The notes under the pieces were generated by a model that did not search any database, was not told the DNA's origin, and saw only the letters and a list, made by a program, of their open reading frames with translations. From Allomuricauda sp. TY007 (GTDB taxonomy: Bacteria; Bacteroidota; Bacteroidia; Flavobacteriales; Flavobacteriaceae), in the NCBI RefSeq assembly GCF_010468565.1, contig NZ_WUEG01000006.1, positions 124,001 through 188,000 of the forward strand: a DNA stretch of 64,000 nt. The letters run 5' to 3'. Positions 26,938 to 36,732 of the stretch are shown piece after piece. Positions within the stretch are counted from its first letter, which is position 1, and each line of letters opens with the position of its first letter. The translations under genes were made by a program, and so were the position numbers.

Positions 26938-28133
26938 TGTCCAAAAACGACTTTTTCACATACCAAGCCCAAACTTCCACACACCCATTGGCCTTGGAAG
27001 TCTCCCATGCCAAGGGGAGCTACATCTACGACCAAGATGGCAATGCCCATCTGGATTTTGTGGCCGGGGTATCTGCATGCAGTTTGGGACATTCCCATCC
27101 AAAAGTTGTGGATGCCGTTAAAGCACAAGTGGACAGGTACATGCACGTGATGGTCTATGGTGAGTATGTGCAAAAACCAGCGGTCGAATTTTCAAAATTA
27201 TTGGCGGCACACCTACCCGACAACCTGAACACAACCTATTTGGTCAATTCAGGAACGGAAGCCATGGAAGGAGCCATTAAACTGGCACGTAGGCATACTG
27301 GACGTTCACAAGTGATTGCAGCCAAAAATGCCTATCACGGCAATACTATGGGAAGTCTGAGCCTAATGGGACTGGAGGAACGTAAAAGTGCATTCCGACC
27401 TTTGATCCCAGATATTCGTTCCATTCAGTTCAATGCTGAGGAAGAAATCGAAACCATTACCGAAAAAACAGCCGCTGTCGTCCTAGAAACCATACAGGGC
27501 GGTGCAGGCTTTATTTTGCCGAAAAATGGCTATCTGGAAAAAATAAGAAGGCGTTGCGACGAAGTAGGCGCTTTATTAATTCTGGATGAAATACAACCAG
27601 GCTTTGGCCGCACAGGCAAATTGTTCGCCTTTGAGCATTTTAATTGTGCACCCGACATACTTGTTATCGGAAAAGGAATGGCATCGGGCCTTCCGGTAGG
27701 TGCTTTTGTTGCCTCGCATGAACTGATGACAGACTTGACGGAGAACCCGAAGTTTGGCCATATTACCACCTTTGGTGGCAACCCCGTGATTGCCGCCGCA
27801 AGTTTGGCCACTCTAAAAGAAATCACCGAAACAGACCTGATTCCACAAACCTTGGAGAAGGAAAAACTGTTCCGAAAACTATTACAACATCCATTAATAA
27901 AAGAAATACGCGGTAAAGGTTTAATGCTCGCTCCGATAATGGAGAACAAGGAAATAGCTGACTATTTGGTCCTCGAGGCCGCAAAAAAAGGACTCATCCT
28001 TTTCTGGCTGCTATTTGAGCCAAAAGCTGTGAGAATCTCCCCTCCCCTAACCATTTCCATGAAAGAAATTGAGAAAGGTTGCGACCAAATCCTTGGGATT
28101 TTAAACAGCTATAAATCCGATACTGTTAACTAA
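26937..28133 (+). CDS. Class III aminotransferase (aspartate aminotransferase family)
   Basis: The 398-residue PLP enzyme of the acetylornithine/4-aminobutyrate group has the PLP-phosphate region NSGTEAMEGAIKLAR (about 104-118), LILDEIQPGFGRTG and the Schiff-base lysine in IGKGMASG (Lys246). Substrate is not predictable; flavobacterial orthologues are usually annotated simply as aspartate aminotransferase family. The overlapping TAATG with the OstA-like gene and this conserved gene order suggest co-expression and not a shared pathway. Confidence 0.94.
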   Translation: MSKNDFFTYQAQTSTHPLALEVSHAKGSYIYDQDGNAHLDFVAGVSACSLGHSHPKVVDAVKAQVDRYMHVMVYGEYVQKPAVEFSKLLAAHLPDNLNTTYLVNSGTEAMEGAIKLARRHTGRSQVIAAKNAYHGNTMGSLSLMGLEERKSAFRPLIPDIRSIQFNAEEEIETITEKTAAVVLETIQGGAGFILPKNGYLEKIRRRCDEVGALLILDEIQPGFGRTGKLFAFEHFNCAPDILVIGKGMASGLPVGAFVASHELMTDLTENPKFGHITTFGGNPVIAAASLATLKEITETDLIPQTLEKEKLFRKLLQHPLIKEIRGKGLMLAPIMENKEIADYLVLEAAKKGLILFWLLFEPKAVRISPPLTISMKEIEKGCDQILGILNSYKSDTVN

Positions 28134-28156
28134 TTTGTTGATAACATACCCCTAAA

Positions 28157-28198
28157 ATGGACTTTAAGAGTAGCTCAAAGGGTTAATTTTAAGTCCAT
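28157..28198. repeat. Hairpin between the aminotransferase and TPR genes
   Basis: ATGGACTT (28157-28164) and AAGTCCAT (28191-28198) are perfect inverse repeats with a 26-base loop. There is no T-run, so a terminator is unlikely. Confidence 0.4.
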
Positions 28199-28219
28199 AG
28201 TTCAACCAAAAACGTTCCT

Positions 28220-29620
28220 ATGGCGTTAGAATCTAACGAATATCCTGACAAATCCATTAGTAAATTTGAGTCCATGCTCAAGACGGATGACGTCTATTTC
28301 TTTGATGCGGAGGACTTTGAGGAAATCATTCACCACTATTTGAACAATGGCAAAATCTCTTTGGGAAAAAAAGCCATCCAGATTGGCTTGGAACAACATC
28401 CAAATTCCATGGAACTTAAGCTTTTACAAGTAGAGGTTTTGGCTTTCGAAGACAAATTTGAAGCAGCGGAAACACTTCTGGACGAGATTCAGAACATCAA
28501 TGCTGCAAACGAGGAAGTATTTATTCAGCGGGCCAATATCCGTTCCAAACAGGACAAGCACCAAGAGGCCGTAAACCTATTATTGGAAGCTTTGGATATT
28601 ACGGACCACTCCTTTGACATTCATTCCCTTTTAGGTATGGAATACCTGTTCATGGACAACTATGAGCAAGCCAAACTAAGCTTTATGCGCTGTGTTGAGA
28701 TTGACGACAAAGATTATTCATCCCTTTACAACGTAGTGTACTGCTTTGAATTTTTGGAAGATTTTGATGGCAGCATCTATTATCTGAACGATTATTTGGA
28801 TCGAAATCCTTATTGCGAGGTTGCATGGCATCAACTGGGCAAAATGTACCTTGCAAAAAAACTATATATCGAAGCATTGACAGCTTTTGATTTTGCAGTG
28901 ATTTCGGACGATTCCTTTATCGGAGCCTATTTTGAAAAAGGCAAGGTGCTGGAAAAATTGAGAAGGTACAACGAGGCCATTGAAAATTATGAGTCAACCA
29001 TATCCATTGAAGACCCAACATCCTACGCATTTCTGCGACTGGGCAAGTGCCATGAAAAACTGGGAAACTTTGATTTGGCCAAATACTACTACTATCATAC
29101 CGTTCACGAAGACCCTTTGTTGGATAAAGGATGGTTGGCCATCACCGATTTCCATTTTGGGCAAAAGAACTACGAGAAAGCGCTGTACTACATCAACAAG
29201 GCGATAAATATTGATGGTGAAAACCCAAAGTATTGGAAAAAATCCGGTAAAATATATGCAACCCTCAAAAACTGGGACGAAGCCGATTTTGCCTATAAGC
29301 AAGCTGTGGATTTAGGTAACTACGAACTCTCCACATGGAAAAACTGGGCCGAGGTGCTCAACAAAATCGGGGATTACAATTCCGCCATCCAAGTGCTGAT
29401 CCAAGGATTGGAGTTTTACCCCGACAACTGTGAGCTCATCTATAAATTAGCAGGCTTACATTTAAAAAATGACGACCTGGCCGAATCAAAACAGATTTTA
29501 TCCAAGGCCATGAAACTGGATATTGGTAAATTGCGACAGTTTGAAAAAGAATTCCCGGAATTCACTGAAGTCGATTGGGTGAAAGCGCTAGTTTCAAAAA
29601 TCAAAAAAACAGCCAAGTAG
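28220..29620 (+). CDS. Tetratricopeptide repeat protein
   Basis: The 466-residue soluble protein is built almost wholly from TPR helical hairpins, for example LLGMEYLFMDNYEQAKLSF, LGKMYLAKKLYIEALTAF and FEKGKVLEKLRRYNEAIENY. It has no signal peptide or transmembrane helix, so it is probably a cytoplasmic scaffold. It is conserved in position ahead of two DUF368 genes and aroE; its partner is unknown. The ATG at 28220 is the only sensible start. Confidence 0.92.
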   Translation: MALESNEYPDKSISKFESMLKTDDVYFFDAEDFEEIIHHYLNNGKISLGKKAIQIGLEQHPNSMELKLLQVEVLAFEDKFEAAETLLDEIQNINAANEEVFIQRANIRSKQDKHQEAVNLLLEALDITDHSFDIHSLLGMEYLFMDNYEQAKLSFMRCVEIDDKDYSSLYNVVYCFEFLEDFDGSIYYLNDYLDRNPYCEVAWHQLGKMYLAKKLYIEALTAFDFAVISDDSFIGAYFEKGKVLEKLRRYNEAIENYESTISIEDPTSYAFLRLGKCHEKLGNFDLAKYYYYHTVHEDPLLDKGWLAITDFHFGQKNYEKALYYINKAINIDGENPKYWKKSGKIYATLKNWDEADFAYKQAVDLGNYELSTWKNWAEVLNKIGDYNSAIQVLIQGLEFYPDNCELIYKLAGLHLKNDDLAESKQILSKAMKLDIGKLRQFEKEFPEFTEVDWVKALVSKIKKTAK

Positions 29621-29642
29621 CCGGTACATTTTATCCAAATTC

Positions 29643-30560
29643 ATGCAAGCACGTCGTATACTAGACTACGTTTTTATTACCCTGAAAGGAATGGCCATGG
29701 GTGCCGCGGACGTTGTCCCAGGAGTATCAGGAGGAACCATTGCCTTTATCTCTGGTATTTATGAAGAGCTCATCACCTCCATCAACAACATCAATCTTTC
29801 CTTGGTTCCTATTTTAAGAAAACAAGGGATAAAGGCTGTTTGGAATAAGGTAAACGGCAACTTTTTATTAGCGCTGTTCCTAGGAATTTTCATCAGTGTA
29901 CTTTCCTTGGCAAAGTTCCTTAGCTGGCTTTTGGAGAATGAACCTATTTTACTTTGGTCCTTTTTCTTTGGATTGGTGGTTGCCTCCATTTTTATGGTAG
30001 GCAAAGAAATCACCAGATGGAATTTGGGAAAAGTGGTCGTGTTGATTTTGGGCGCTGCCTTGGCTTTCTTTATAACCGAACTCCCTGCAAGCGATAACTC
30101 GGGCAGCCTCCCCTACCTGTTCCTTTCGGGGGCACTTGCCGTCTGCGCCATGATTCTCCCAGGTATCTCGGGAGCGTTTATCCTTGTACTGTTAGGCTCC
30201 TACAAAACCATTTTGGATGCTGTCCACGAAAGGGATATCAAAATAATTTTAACTGTGGGCGTTGGGGCGATTTTTGGGCTTTTGAGCTTTGCTCGCCTGC
30301 TCAAATGGATGTTCAATCACTACAAAAACATCACTTTGGCACTGCTAACAGGGTTTATCTTGGGGTCCTTAAATAAAATTTGGCCGTGGAAAAAAGTCTT
30401 GGAAACCAAAACATTTGGCGAAAAAACAATTGTTGTGGATGATATGAACGTACTTCCGGGCGCTTTTGGGGGCGATAGCAAATTAATACTGGCCATAGTC
30501 TTAGCCATCCTAGGTTTTTCACTTATTTTTATCCTGGAAAAAGTAGCTTCCAAAAAATAA
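29643..30560 (+). CDS. DUF368 family membrane protein (first of tandem pair)
   Basis: The 305-residue polytopic membrane protein has the signature GAADVVPGVSGGTIAFISGIYE (about 20-41) near the N-terminus and its internal echo ILPGISGAFILVLLGSY, with eight or so hydrophobic segments. Recent work links DUF368 proteins to undecaprenyl-phosphate flipping in some bacteria; applying that here is inference. It lies 22 bases after the TPR gene. Divergent sequence to the second DUF368 gene points to an old duplication. Confidence 0.94.
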   Translation: MQARRILDYVFITLKGMAMGAADVVPGVSGGTIAFISGIYEELITSINNINLSLVPILRKQGIKAVWNKVNGNFLLALFLGIFISVLSLAKFLSWLLENEPILLWSFFFGLVVASIFMVGKEITRWNLGKVVVLILGAALAFFITELPASDNSGSLPYLFLSGALAVCAMILPGISGAFILVLLGSYKTILDAVHERDIKIILTVGVGAIFGLLSFARLLKWMFNHYKNITLALLTGFILGSLNKIWPWKKVLETKTFGEKTIVVDDMNVLPGAFGGDSKLILAIVLAILGFSLIFILEKVASKK

Positions 30561-30671
30561 GTAAACTACCTCGGGACAAGCCCACGAGACATCGGTAGGA
30601 AAACATATTTTGATTTCGAGGCAAGCCTCGGAGCATTTAAATCTCGATTATCGAGAAAACCATCAGGTCTT
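30561..30671. repeat. Spacer with small palindromic repeats between the DUF368 genes
   Basis: CGAGGC-AA-GCCTCG (near 30617-30632) and TCTCGAT-T-ATCGAGA (near 30643-30657) are perfect short palindromes in a 111-base spacer. They look like members of the intergenic repeat class and not a terminator, since no T-run follows. Confidence 0.5.
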
Positions 30672-31712
30672 ATGCCACAGCAACCTAGAACATTTCTGGA
30701 TAACTTCTTCCTGGTCATCAAAGGCCTGTGCATGGGGGCCGCCAATAAGGTTCCCGGGGTTTCGGGCGGTATTGTAGCCTTTGTTGCCGGATTTTACGAG
30801 GAGTTTATCTACTCCCTACAAAAATTGAATTCCAAAGCGGTGAAGTTGTTCTTTAACGGCAGGTTCAAAAGTTTTTTCCGATACACCAATGCCAAATTTC
30901 TGGGCCTGCTGATTTTTGGAATGCTGGTCAGTTATTTTAGTGTTTCCCGGATTCTAGATTATTTTTTGGACCATAACGAACTCTTTGTCTGGGCCACTTT
31001 CTTCGGAATGGTCATAGGCTCCATTTACCATATAGGGAAAGATTTTGCTCCTTGGAACAAACGTACCATTCCAGCAGGTGTCATCGGGTTTATCATTGGA
31101 ATTTCCATTAGTTTTTTAAACCCTGCCAAAGAGAACGACAACTTATTTTTTGTTTTTTTCTGTGGGATTGTTAGTGTTTCCGGGATGACACTTCCCGGGC
31201 TGTCCGGCTCCTTCATATTGATTTTATTGGGCAACTATGTCCTGCTACTGGTAGATTCCGTCAACGCACTCTACGATACTTTTTCTGAAGTTTTATCTGG
31301 GGATTTTAGCTTCGTAAAAAATTCCGAACGCATACAAATCTTAAAGATACTAGGTGTTTTCACCTTGGGGTCCGTCACCGGATTGGTTACCTTTTCACAT
31401 TTGCTCAGTTATGTCCTCAAACATTTTAAAGCTACAACAACTGCGGTATTGCTAGGTTTTATCACGGGATCTTTGGGCGTACTTTGGCCTTGGAAAAGAA
31501 CCATTTTTAAGGTGGACGAAGCCGGCAACCCTTTATTGGATTCCAACGGGGATAAAATAATTCTCAACTATAAACGTCACCTCCCCCAAGTGGCAGAGGC
31601 AGAAACTTGGTGGGCCATACTTTTTATTTTAATGGGGATTTTGGTATTATTGATTTTGGATTGGTATGGCAACAACAGAAAAAAAAATGAACAGGTTCGG
31701 GCTACTAGGTAG
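30672..31712 (+). CDS. DUF368 family membrane protein (second of tandem pair)
   Basis: The 346-residue membrane protein has GAANKVPGVSGGIVAFVAGFYE near the N-terminus and the second half-motif TLPGLSGSFILILLGNY (about 170-186). It is longer than its neighbour because of loops at about 190-215 and a hydrophilic segment near 285-310 (DEAGNPLLDSNGDKI). Its 3' end overlaps aroE by 26 bases, so translation is probably coupled. Confidence 0.94.
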   Translation: MPQQPRTFLDNFFLVIKGLCMGAANKVPGVSGGIVAFVAGFYEEFIYSLQKLNSKAVKLFFNGRFKSFFRYTNAKFLGLLIFGMLVSYFSVSRILDYFLDHNELFVWATFFGMVIGSIYHIGKDFAPWNKRTIPAGVIGFIIGISISFLNPAKENDNLFFVFFCGIVSVSGMTLPGLSGSFILILLGNYVLLLVDSVNALYDTFSEVLSGDFSFVKNSERIQILKILGVFTLGSVTGLVTFSHLLSYVLKHFKATTTAVLLGFITGSLGVLWPWKRTIFKVDEAGNPLLDSNGDKIILNYKRHLPQVAEAETWWAILFILMGILVLLILDWYGNNRKKNEQVRATR

Positions 31713-32418
31713 AAACATTTCCTATTCTTTTTCGCAAGGATATTTCACCCAAAAATTTAAAGATTTGGGACTGGATGACCATAGCTACGAGAATTTTGAT
31801 CTTCAAAAAATCGAAGAGCTGAAAAGCGTGCTCGCCCAAGATAATCTTAGGGGACTTAACGTAACCATACCTTACAAACAAGAGGTTATCCCCTATTTGG
31901 ACGAGCTGGACGCCAAGGCAGCGAAAATAGGGGCCGTAAACACCATTCAGTTTACAGAAAATGGCCTAAAAGGCTTCAATACTGATGCTTATGGTTTTCA
32001 AAAATCATTGGAACCCTTCTTGAAACCGCATCATAAAAAAGCATTGATTCTGGGCACGGGCGGTGCCTCCAAAGCCGTTCGTTTTGTTCTGGATGAACTG
32101 GGAATTGCCAACACCTATGTTTCGCGCAGTAAAAAAGAAGGCCAGTACACCTATGAAGAATTGGACGAAACCATCATTAAGAAAAACACCCTGATTATCA
32201 ACTGCACCCCACTGGGTACCTACCCCAATGTTGAGGACAAACCTGCACTCCCTTATCAATATATTGGAGCTGACCATTTGCTGTACGACTTGATCTACAA
32301 TCCCGAAAAAACCAGTTTTTTAGCTTCTGGCGAGGCCAAAGGGGCATCCATCTGCAACGGACTGCAAATGTTGGAGCAGCAAGCAGAAAAGGCTTGGGAC
32401 ATCTGGAACAATGCCTAA
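31687..32418 (+). CDS. aroE: Shikimate dehydrogenase
   Basis: AroE reduces 3-dehydroshikimate with NADPH in the shikimate pathway. The 243-residue protein starts with the family N-terminus MNRFGLLGRNISYSFS, carrying the substrate-binding serines, then LNVTIPYKQ with the catalytic lysine (about residue 66), NTDAYGF and the Rossmann GTGGASKAVRFVL. I chose the ATG at 31687, since the earlier in-frame ATG at 31666 adds a lysine-rich tail foreign to the family. It overlaps the DUF368 gene. Confidence 0.96.
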   Translation: MNRFGLLGRNISYSFSQGYFTQKFKDLGLDDHSYENFDLQKIEELKSVLAQDNLRGLNVTIPYKQEVIPYLDELDAKAAKIGAVNTIQFTENGLKGFNTDAYGFQKSLEPFLKPHHKKALILGTGGASKAVRFVLDELGIANTYVSRSKKEGQYTYEELDETIIKKNTLIINCTPLGTYPNVEDKPALPYQYIGADHLLYDLIYNPEKTSFLASGEAKGASICNGLQMLEQQAEKAWDIWNNA

Positions 32419-32559
32419 AAAAAGGATTTTACATACTGATTTTATCCATCTGCACAAGCATCTCCAACCATAAAAGAAGAATCAATACTTTTGCTATTAG
32501 ACAATTAAGTTGTTAAATTGGCTATAATTTTCATCAATCAATAGGTAAACAAGCTACGA

Positions 32560-34662
32560 ATGCAGGAAAACGATCGTAAACTTCAGCAAGCTGAAGGTGG
32601 TATAGAGGAAACTTCAGAAAATACAAAAGGGCAATTGGAAGAAGGCGTCCAAGCCGAACCAAAAGTGTCCGATGAGGTTGTATCTGAAAATGAAGAAGAA
32701 AAAAAGCCTGAAAAGGAGACCGTTACTGAAGACAAAAGCACAGAGGAAAAACCTGAAAAGGAGACTGTTACCGAAGACAATAGCACAGAAGAAAAATCTA
32801 AAGAAAATGATTCCGAAGAGCATATAGACGAGATTGACGAATCCAATGCGGAGGATGCCGAAGACGTCGAAAACGAAAAGCGTCATACCATTCCCATGTT
32901 GGATTATCACTCCATGTCCATGGAAAACCTGGTCGGGGAATTACAACGATTGGTCAAAAATGAAAAAGTACAGGCAATTAACAAGCATGTTAGTTCCATT
33001 AAGTACGAGTTCGACCAAAAATTCCAAGAGTTCCTCGACGAGAAAAAAGAAGAGTTTATATCCAAGGGAGGAAATGAAATAGATTTTAGGTACAATTCCG
33101 TAGCCAAAAGGCAGTTTAACGAGGTCTATTCCGACTATCGTGAAAAACGTGACCAGTACTACAAAAAATTGGACCAGTCCTTAAAGGACAACCTACAAAA
33201 AAGGTTGAACATTATTGAAGAGCTCAAGGGGCTTATAGATATTGAGGAGGACATTAATACTACCTATAACAATTTTAAAGACCTTCAAAATAGGTGGAAA
33301 AATGCAGGGCCCATACCACGTACCAATTACAACGATGTTTGGCGCACCTACCACCACCACATGGAAATCTTTTATGATTTTCTGCACCTAAACCGTGAGT
33401 TGCGCGATCTTGATTTTAAACATAATCTGGAAGAAAAGCAAAAGTTGGTGGAGCGTGCCGAAGCTTTGGCGGAAGAACCAGATTTGAACAAAGCCTTCAG
33501 GGAACTGCAAACGCTTCATAAAATCTGGAAAGAGGACATTGGTCCCGTAGCCAAGGAACATCGGGAAGAAATCTGGGAGAAATTCAGCACCGCCACCAAG
33601 GCCATGCACCAGCGTAGGCAAGAACATTTCCAAGAATTGGAAAAGGTCTACGAGAAAAACTTGGAAAAAAAGCAAGAGATCATTGCTAACATCGCTAAAA
33701 TAGCCGAAAACGTTGCTGATAACCACAGAGGCATCCAACAACAAATAAAAGAAGTGGAAGCGCTAAGGGATTCGTTTTTTAAGGCAGGTCGGGTACCCCA
33801 AAAGGTGAACGAGGAAACTTGGAGCTATTTTAAGGAAACCGTCCGTAAATTCAATAGGACCAAAAACGCATTCTATAAAAACCAGAAAAAAGAGCAACAA
33901 CAAAACCTTGAAAAGAAAAAGGAACTGTTGGAATTGGCCGTTTCTTTGAAAGATAGTGATGATTGGGCCGAGGTTACCCCACAAATGAAGCGTATTCAAA
34001 GGGATTGGAAAAAAATTGGCCATGTTCCTAGAAAATATTCCGACAAAATCTGGAAAGAATTCAAAGACGCTTGCAACCACTATTTTGACCGTTTACACGC
34101 GGAAAAGAACGAGGCCCACAAGGAAGAGTTTGAAAACTTTAAAAAGAAAAGCGAATGTTTGGACCGTTTAAAAGAGTTCCAACTGAGCGGTGACAAGAAG
34201 AAGGATATTGAAGACGTTAAAGCCTTTTTGGCCGAGTGGAAACAATACGGTCGTATTCCATATAACAAAAAGCACATCAACAGCAAGTTCAATAAAATTG
34301 TGGATGCCCTCTTCAAAAAATTAGGGGTTGGCAAACAACAATCGGAACTGCTCAAATACGGGAACAAAGTACAGGAACTTGCCAAAACAGAGGATAATTA
34401 CGCCATTGGCAACGAACGTGTTTTTGTTAAGCGTAAAATTGATGAGGTAAAATCCGAAATTCGTCAGTTGGAGAACAACCTTCAGTTTTTCTCAGATGAT
34501 TCAGAGGACAATCCTTTGGTCAAAGAAGTCGTCAACAAATTGGACAAACAAAAAGAAGCACTTCAAACTTGGAAAGAGAAAATGAAGAAGCTGAATATTT
34601 TGGAGCACAAACTCAACAAGGAGAGCGAAGAGGAAGAAACGGACAGCAACGAAGAGGAGTAA
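32560..34662 (+). CDS. DUF349 domain-containing protein
   Basis: The 700-residue protein has a disordered, highly acidic N-terminus (1-105) and then several DUF349 helical repeats, each with a tryptophan signature such as LQNRWKNAGPIPRTNYNDVW, LHKIWKEDIGPVAKEHREEIW and IQRDWKKIGHVPRKYSDKIW. Charged coiled coils link them. The N-terminus contains an exact 15-residue unit repeated twice (from 32704 and 32749). Cytoplasmic; function unknown. Confidence 0.93.
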   Translation: MQENDRKLQQAEGGIEETSENTKGQLEEGVQAEPKVSDEVVSENEEEKKPEKETVTEDKSTEEKPEKETVTEDNSTEEKSKENDSEEHIDEIDESNAEDAEDVENEKRHTIPMLDYHSMSMENLVGELQRLVKNEKVQAINKHVSSIKYEFDQKFQEFLDEKKEEFISKGGNEIDFRYNSVAKRQFNEVYSDYREKRDQYYKKLDQSLKDNLQKRLNIIEELKGLIDIEEDINTTYNNFKDLQNRWKNAGPIPRTNYNDVWRTYHHHMEIFYDFLHLNRELRDLDFKHNLEEKQKLVERAEALAEEPDLNKAFRELQTLHKIWKEDIGPVAKEHREEIWEKFSTATKAMHQRRQEHFQELEKVYEKNLEKKQEIIANIAKIAENVADNHRGIQQQIKEVEALRDSFFKAGRVPQKVNEETWSYFKETVRKFNRTKNAFYKNQKKEQQQNLEKKKELLELAVSLKDSDDWAEVTPQMKRIQRDWKKIGHVPRKYSDKIWKEFKDACNHYFDRLHAEKNEAHKEEFENFKKKSECLDRLKEFQLSGDKKKDIEDVKAFLAEWKQYGRIPYNKKHINSKFNKIVDALFKKLGVGKQQSELLKYGNKVQELAKTEDNYAIGNERVFVKRKIDEVKSEIRQLENNLQFFSDDSEDNPLVKEVVNKLDKQKEALQTWKEKMKKLNILEHKLNKESEEEETDSNEEE
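32704..32793 (+). repeat. Tandem 45-bp repeat in the DUF349 gene
   Basis: Two adjacent 45-base units encode KPEKETVTEDKSTEE and KPEKETVTEDNSTEE. They differ at a few bases and one residue. Confidence 0.85.
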
Positions 34663-34944
34663 ACCTTTGTGACGGCCCATCAAATTATACACTTTCTTGG
34701 GATTTGGCGGCCATCTCTTTTCATACGCTAGCGAGAGTCTCTTGATTTGCTGAAAATTTAAAGTAAGAAGGATACGAGCCTGCCTTTGTGCCGGCAGGCA
34801 GTAACTTTTCCTACTAAAAAATCAAACTGATGGTTTTTATAACCATAATATCATCACCGAAAAAGGCTAGCTTACATCTACATCAATCAACGGGCTTATT
34901 CCAACAAGGAATCTACGTTCTTCAACCAACCCATAATCGCCAGT
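34663..34944. other. 282-base spacer after the DUF349 gene, converging on rny
   Basis: It contains one clear palindrome, GCCTGCC (34778-34784) with GGCAGGC (34793-34799) around an 8-base loop. No T-run follows immediately, so it is more like a dispersed repeat than a terminator. I see no credible gene; a 12-codon frame just past rny on the minus strand is too short to call. Confidence 0.5.
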
Positions 34945-36516
34945 TTACTTGGCCACGTTTACAGATCGCGTTTCACGGATTACGGTAACCTTAACTTGAC
35001 CGGGATAGGTCATATCGGTCTGTATTTTTTGTGATATTTCGAAAGAGAGTTCCGCTGCTTTGTCATCGTTCACTTTTTCGCTTTCCACAATTACACGCAG
35101 TTCCCTTCCTGCCTGAATGGCATAGGCTTTCTGTACCCCGTTGAAGCCGAAGGCAATATCTTCCAAATCCTTCAGCCTTTGAATATAGGAGTCCAAGACT
35201 TGTCTCCTAGCTCCAGGGCGTGCACCACTGATGGCATCACAAACTTGGACTATGGGAGAAATTAAAGTGGTCATCTCAATTTCATCGTGGTGGGCTCCGA
35301 TTGCATTGCAAACCTCTCCTTTTTCACCATATTTTTGTGCCCATTGCATACCTAAAATAGCGTGGGGTGTTTCCACTTCAACTTCGGCCATTGGAACTTT
35401 ACCTATATCATGAAGCAATCCAGCCCTTTTGGCCAATTTAGGGTTGAGTCCCAATTCCGCAGCCATAACGCCACAAAGTTTGGCTACCTCCCTTGAGTGC
35501 TGCAATAAGTTTTGTCCGTAAGAGGAACGGTATTTCATTCGCCCTACCGCTTTTATCAGTTCTGGGTGCAATCCGTGGATGCCCAGGTCGATTACGGTTC
35601 GCTTGCCTATTTCGGCAATTTCTTCGTTGATTTGCTTTTCGGTCTTCTTCACCACCTCTTCAATGCGGGCCGGGTGAATTCTACCGTCGGTAACCAATCG
35701 GTGCAACGACAAACGGGCCACTTCCCTCCTAACCGAATCAAAACAGGATAGGATAATGGCTTCCGGGGTATCATCTACAATGATCTCAACTCCTGTGGCC
35801 GATTCCAAAGCACGGATGTTTCTGCCCTCTCGGCCAATAATTCGACCTTTAACGTCATCCGACTCCAAATTGAATACCGATACACAGTTCTCCACAGCTT
35901 CTTCGGTTCCGATACGCTGAATGGTGTTGACCACAATTTTTCGGGCTTCTTGCTGTGCGGTGAGCTTTGCTTCTTCCAAGGTATTTTGAAGATATGCCAT
36001 GGCATCGCTTTTGGCTGTCTCTTTTAAAGATTCCAACAATTGGGCCTTGGCATCTTCCGCGGAAAGTCCAGAAATCACTTCCAACTGTTGTACTTGGCTC
36101 TTGTGGAGCTTTTCAACCTCAGATTGTTTTTTGTCGAGTATCTCACTTTTGTACTCAATCTCTTTTATTTTTTGTTGAAATTGATCGTTAAGCTTTTTGT
36201 TCTTGGCCAATTCGCTGCTAACTTGGGACTCTTTGTCCCTTGTGCGTTTTTCGGCTTCTGCAATTTTTTTATCCTTATTGATGATGACTTTCTCGTGCTC
36301 CGCCTTCAGCTCCAAAAACTTCTCCTTTGCCTGAAAGATTTTATCCTTCTTTATGCTATCGCCCTCTTTACTGGCTTCTTTTATGATGTTAGCTGCTTCT
36401 TTTTTTGCATTGGCAATGGTTTTGGACGCTTTGCCTTTCTCCATCATCTTGGCAATTGCGAATCCTATTGCCAGCCCCACAACAGTTGCGCCAACAATAA
36501 CTATGATATTATCCAT
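34945..36516 (-). CDS. rny: Ribonuclease Y
   Basis: This membrane-anchored endoribonuclease initiates mRNA decay. The 523-residue protein has the N-terminal transmembrane helix (about 3-22), a long charged coiled coil (about 25-195), a KH RNA-binding domain with [15 protein letters not shown] (about 224-238) and the HD catalytic domain with [10 protein letters not shown] (about 366-375). All metal ligands appear present. The 6S-like RNA and zapA lie upstream on the same strand. Confidence 0.97.
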   Translation of the reverse strand: MDNIIVIVGATVVGLAIGFAIAKMMEKGKASKTIANAKKEAANIIKEASKEGDSIKKDKIFQAKEKFLELKAEHEKVIINKDKKIAEAEKRTRDKESQVSSELAKNKKLNDQFQQKIKEIEYKSEILDKKQSEVEKLHKSQVQQLEVISGLSAEDAKAQLLESLKETAKSDAMAYLQNTLEEAKLTAQQEARKIVVNTIQRIGTEEAVENCVSVFNLESDDVKGRIIGREGRNIRALESATGVEIIVDDTPEAIILSCFDSVRREVARLSLHRLVTDGRIHPARIEEVVKKTEKQINEEIAEIGKRTVIDLGIHGLHPELIKAVGRMKYRSSYGQNLLQHSREVAKLCGVMAAELGLNPKLAKRAGLLHDIGKVPMAEVEVETPHAILGMQWAQKYGEKGEVCNAIGAHHDEIEMTTLISPIVQVCDAISGARPGARRQVLDSYIQRLKDLEDIAFGFNGVQKAYAIQAGRELRVIVESEKVNDDKAAELSFEISQKIQTDMTYPGQVKVTVIRETRSVNVAK

Positions 36517-36534
36517 GTTTGCTTGTGTTTAGTT

Positions 36535-36708
36535 AAAAAAAAAGCCCACATCGGAAGAAGTTTTGCACAAACTCCAAAATACAAGTTTAGGGCTAACAGA
36601 CTGATCAAGGATCCCTATACGTGTAGGGCCTGCTTTTACAATCTAAACTCACCCTTTTTAATTATAATAGTGTTGAGTTTGTCAAAAATTAATTACCAAT
36701 GTGGGCAG
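36535..36708 (-). ncRNA. ssrS: 6S-like RNA (6S-Flavo type) between zapA and rny
   Basis: The zapA-rny spacer folds on the minus strand into a long closing stem: GCCCACATTGG (36706-36696) with CCGATGTGGGC (36554-36544), 11 pairs with one wobble. A run of nine T follows at once (36543-36535), so the 3' arm doubles as a terminator. The roughly 170-nt length, a largely unpaired middle with a small internal hairpin CCCTACACGTATAGGG and linkage to zapA match 6S RNA, which binds the RNA polymerase holoenzyme; the same zapA-ssrS order is known in E. coli. A 6S-Flavo family exists in Rfam, but I have not run the model. Ends are approximate. Confidence 0.75.
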
Positions 36709-36732
36709 TAACAATATTTTATTTAAAAGAAC

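Noticed and set aside
28135..28148. DnaA-box-like TGTTGATAA
   Set aside because: A single box one mismatch from consensus is expected by chance.
34905..34944. 12-codon frame just downstream of rny
   Set aside because: Too short, without promoter or conservation evidence.
36040..36711. 223-codon plus-strand frame across rny and the zapA-rny spacer
   Set aside because: It is a shadow of the rny coiled coil (the Lys/Glu codons read as Phe/Leu on the other strand) and would run through the 6S-like RNA.
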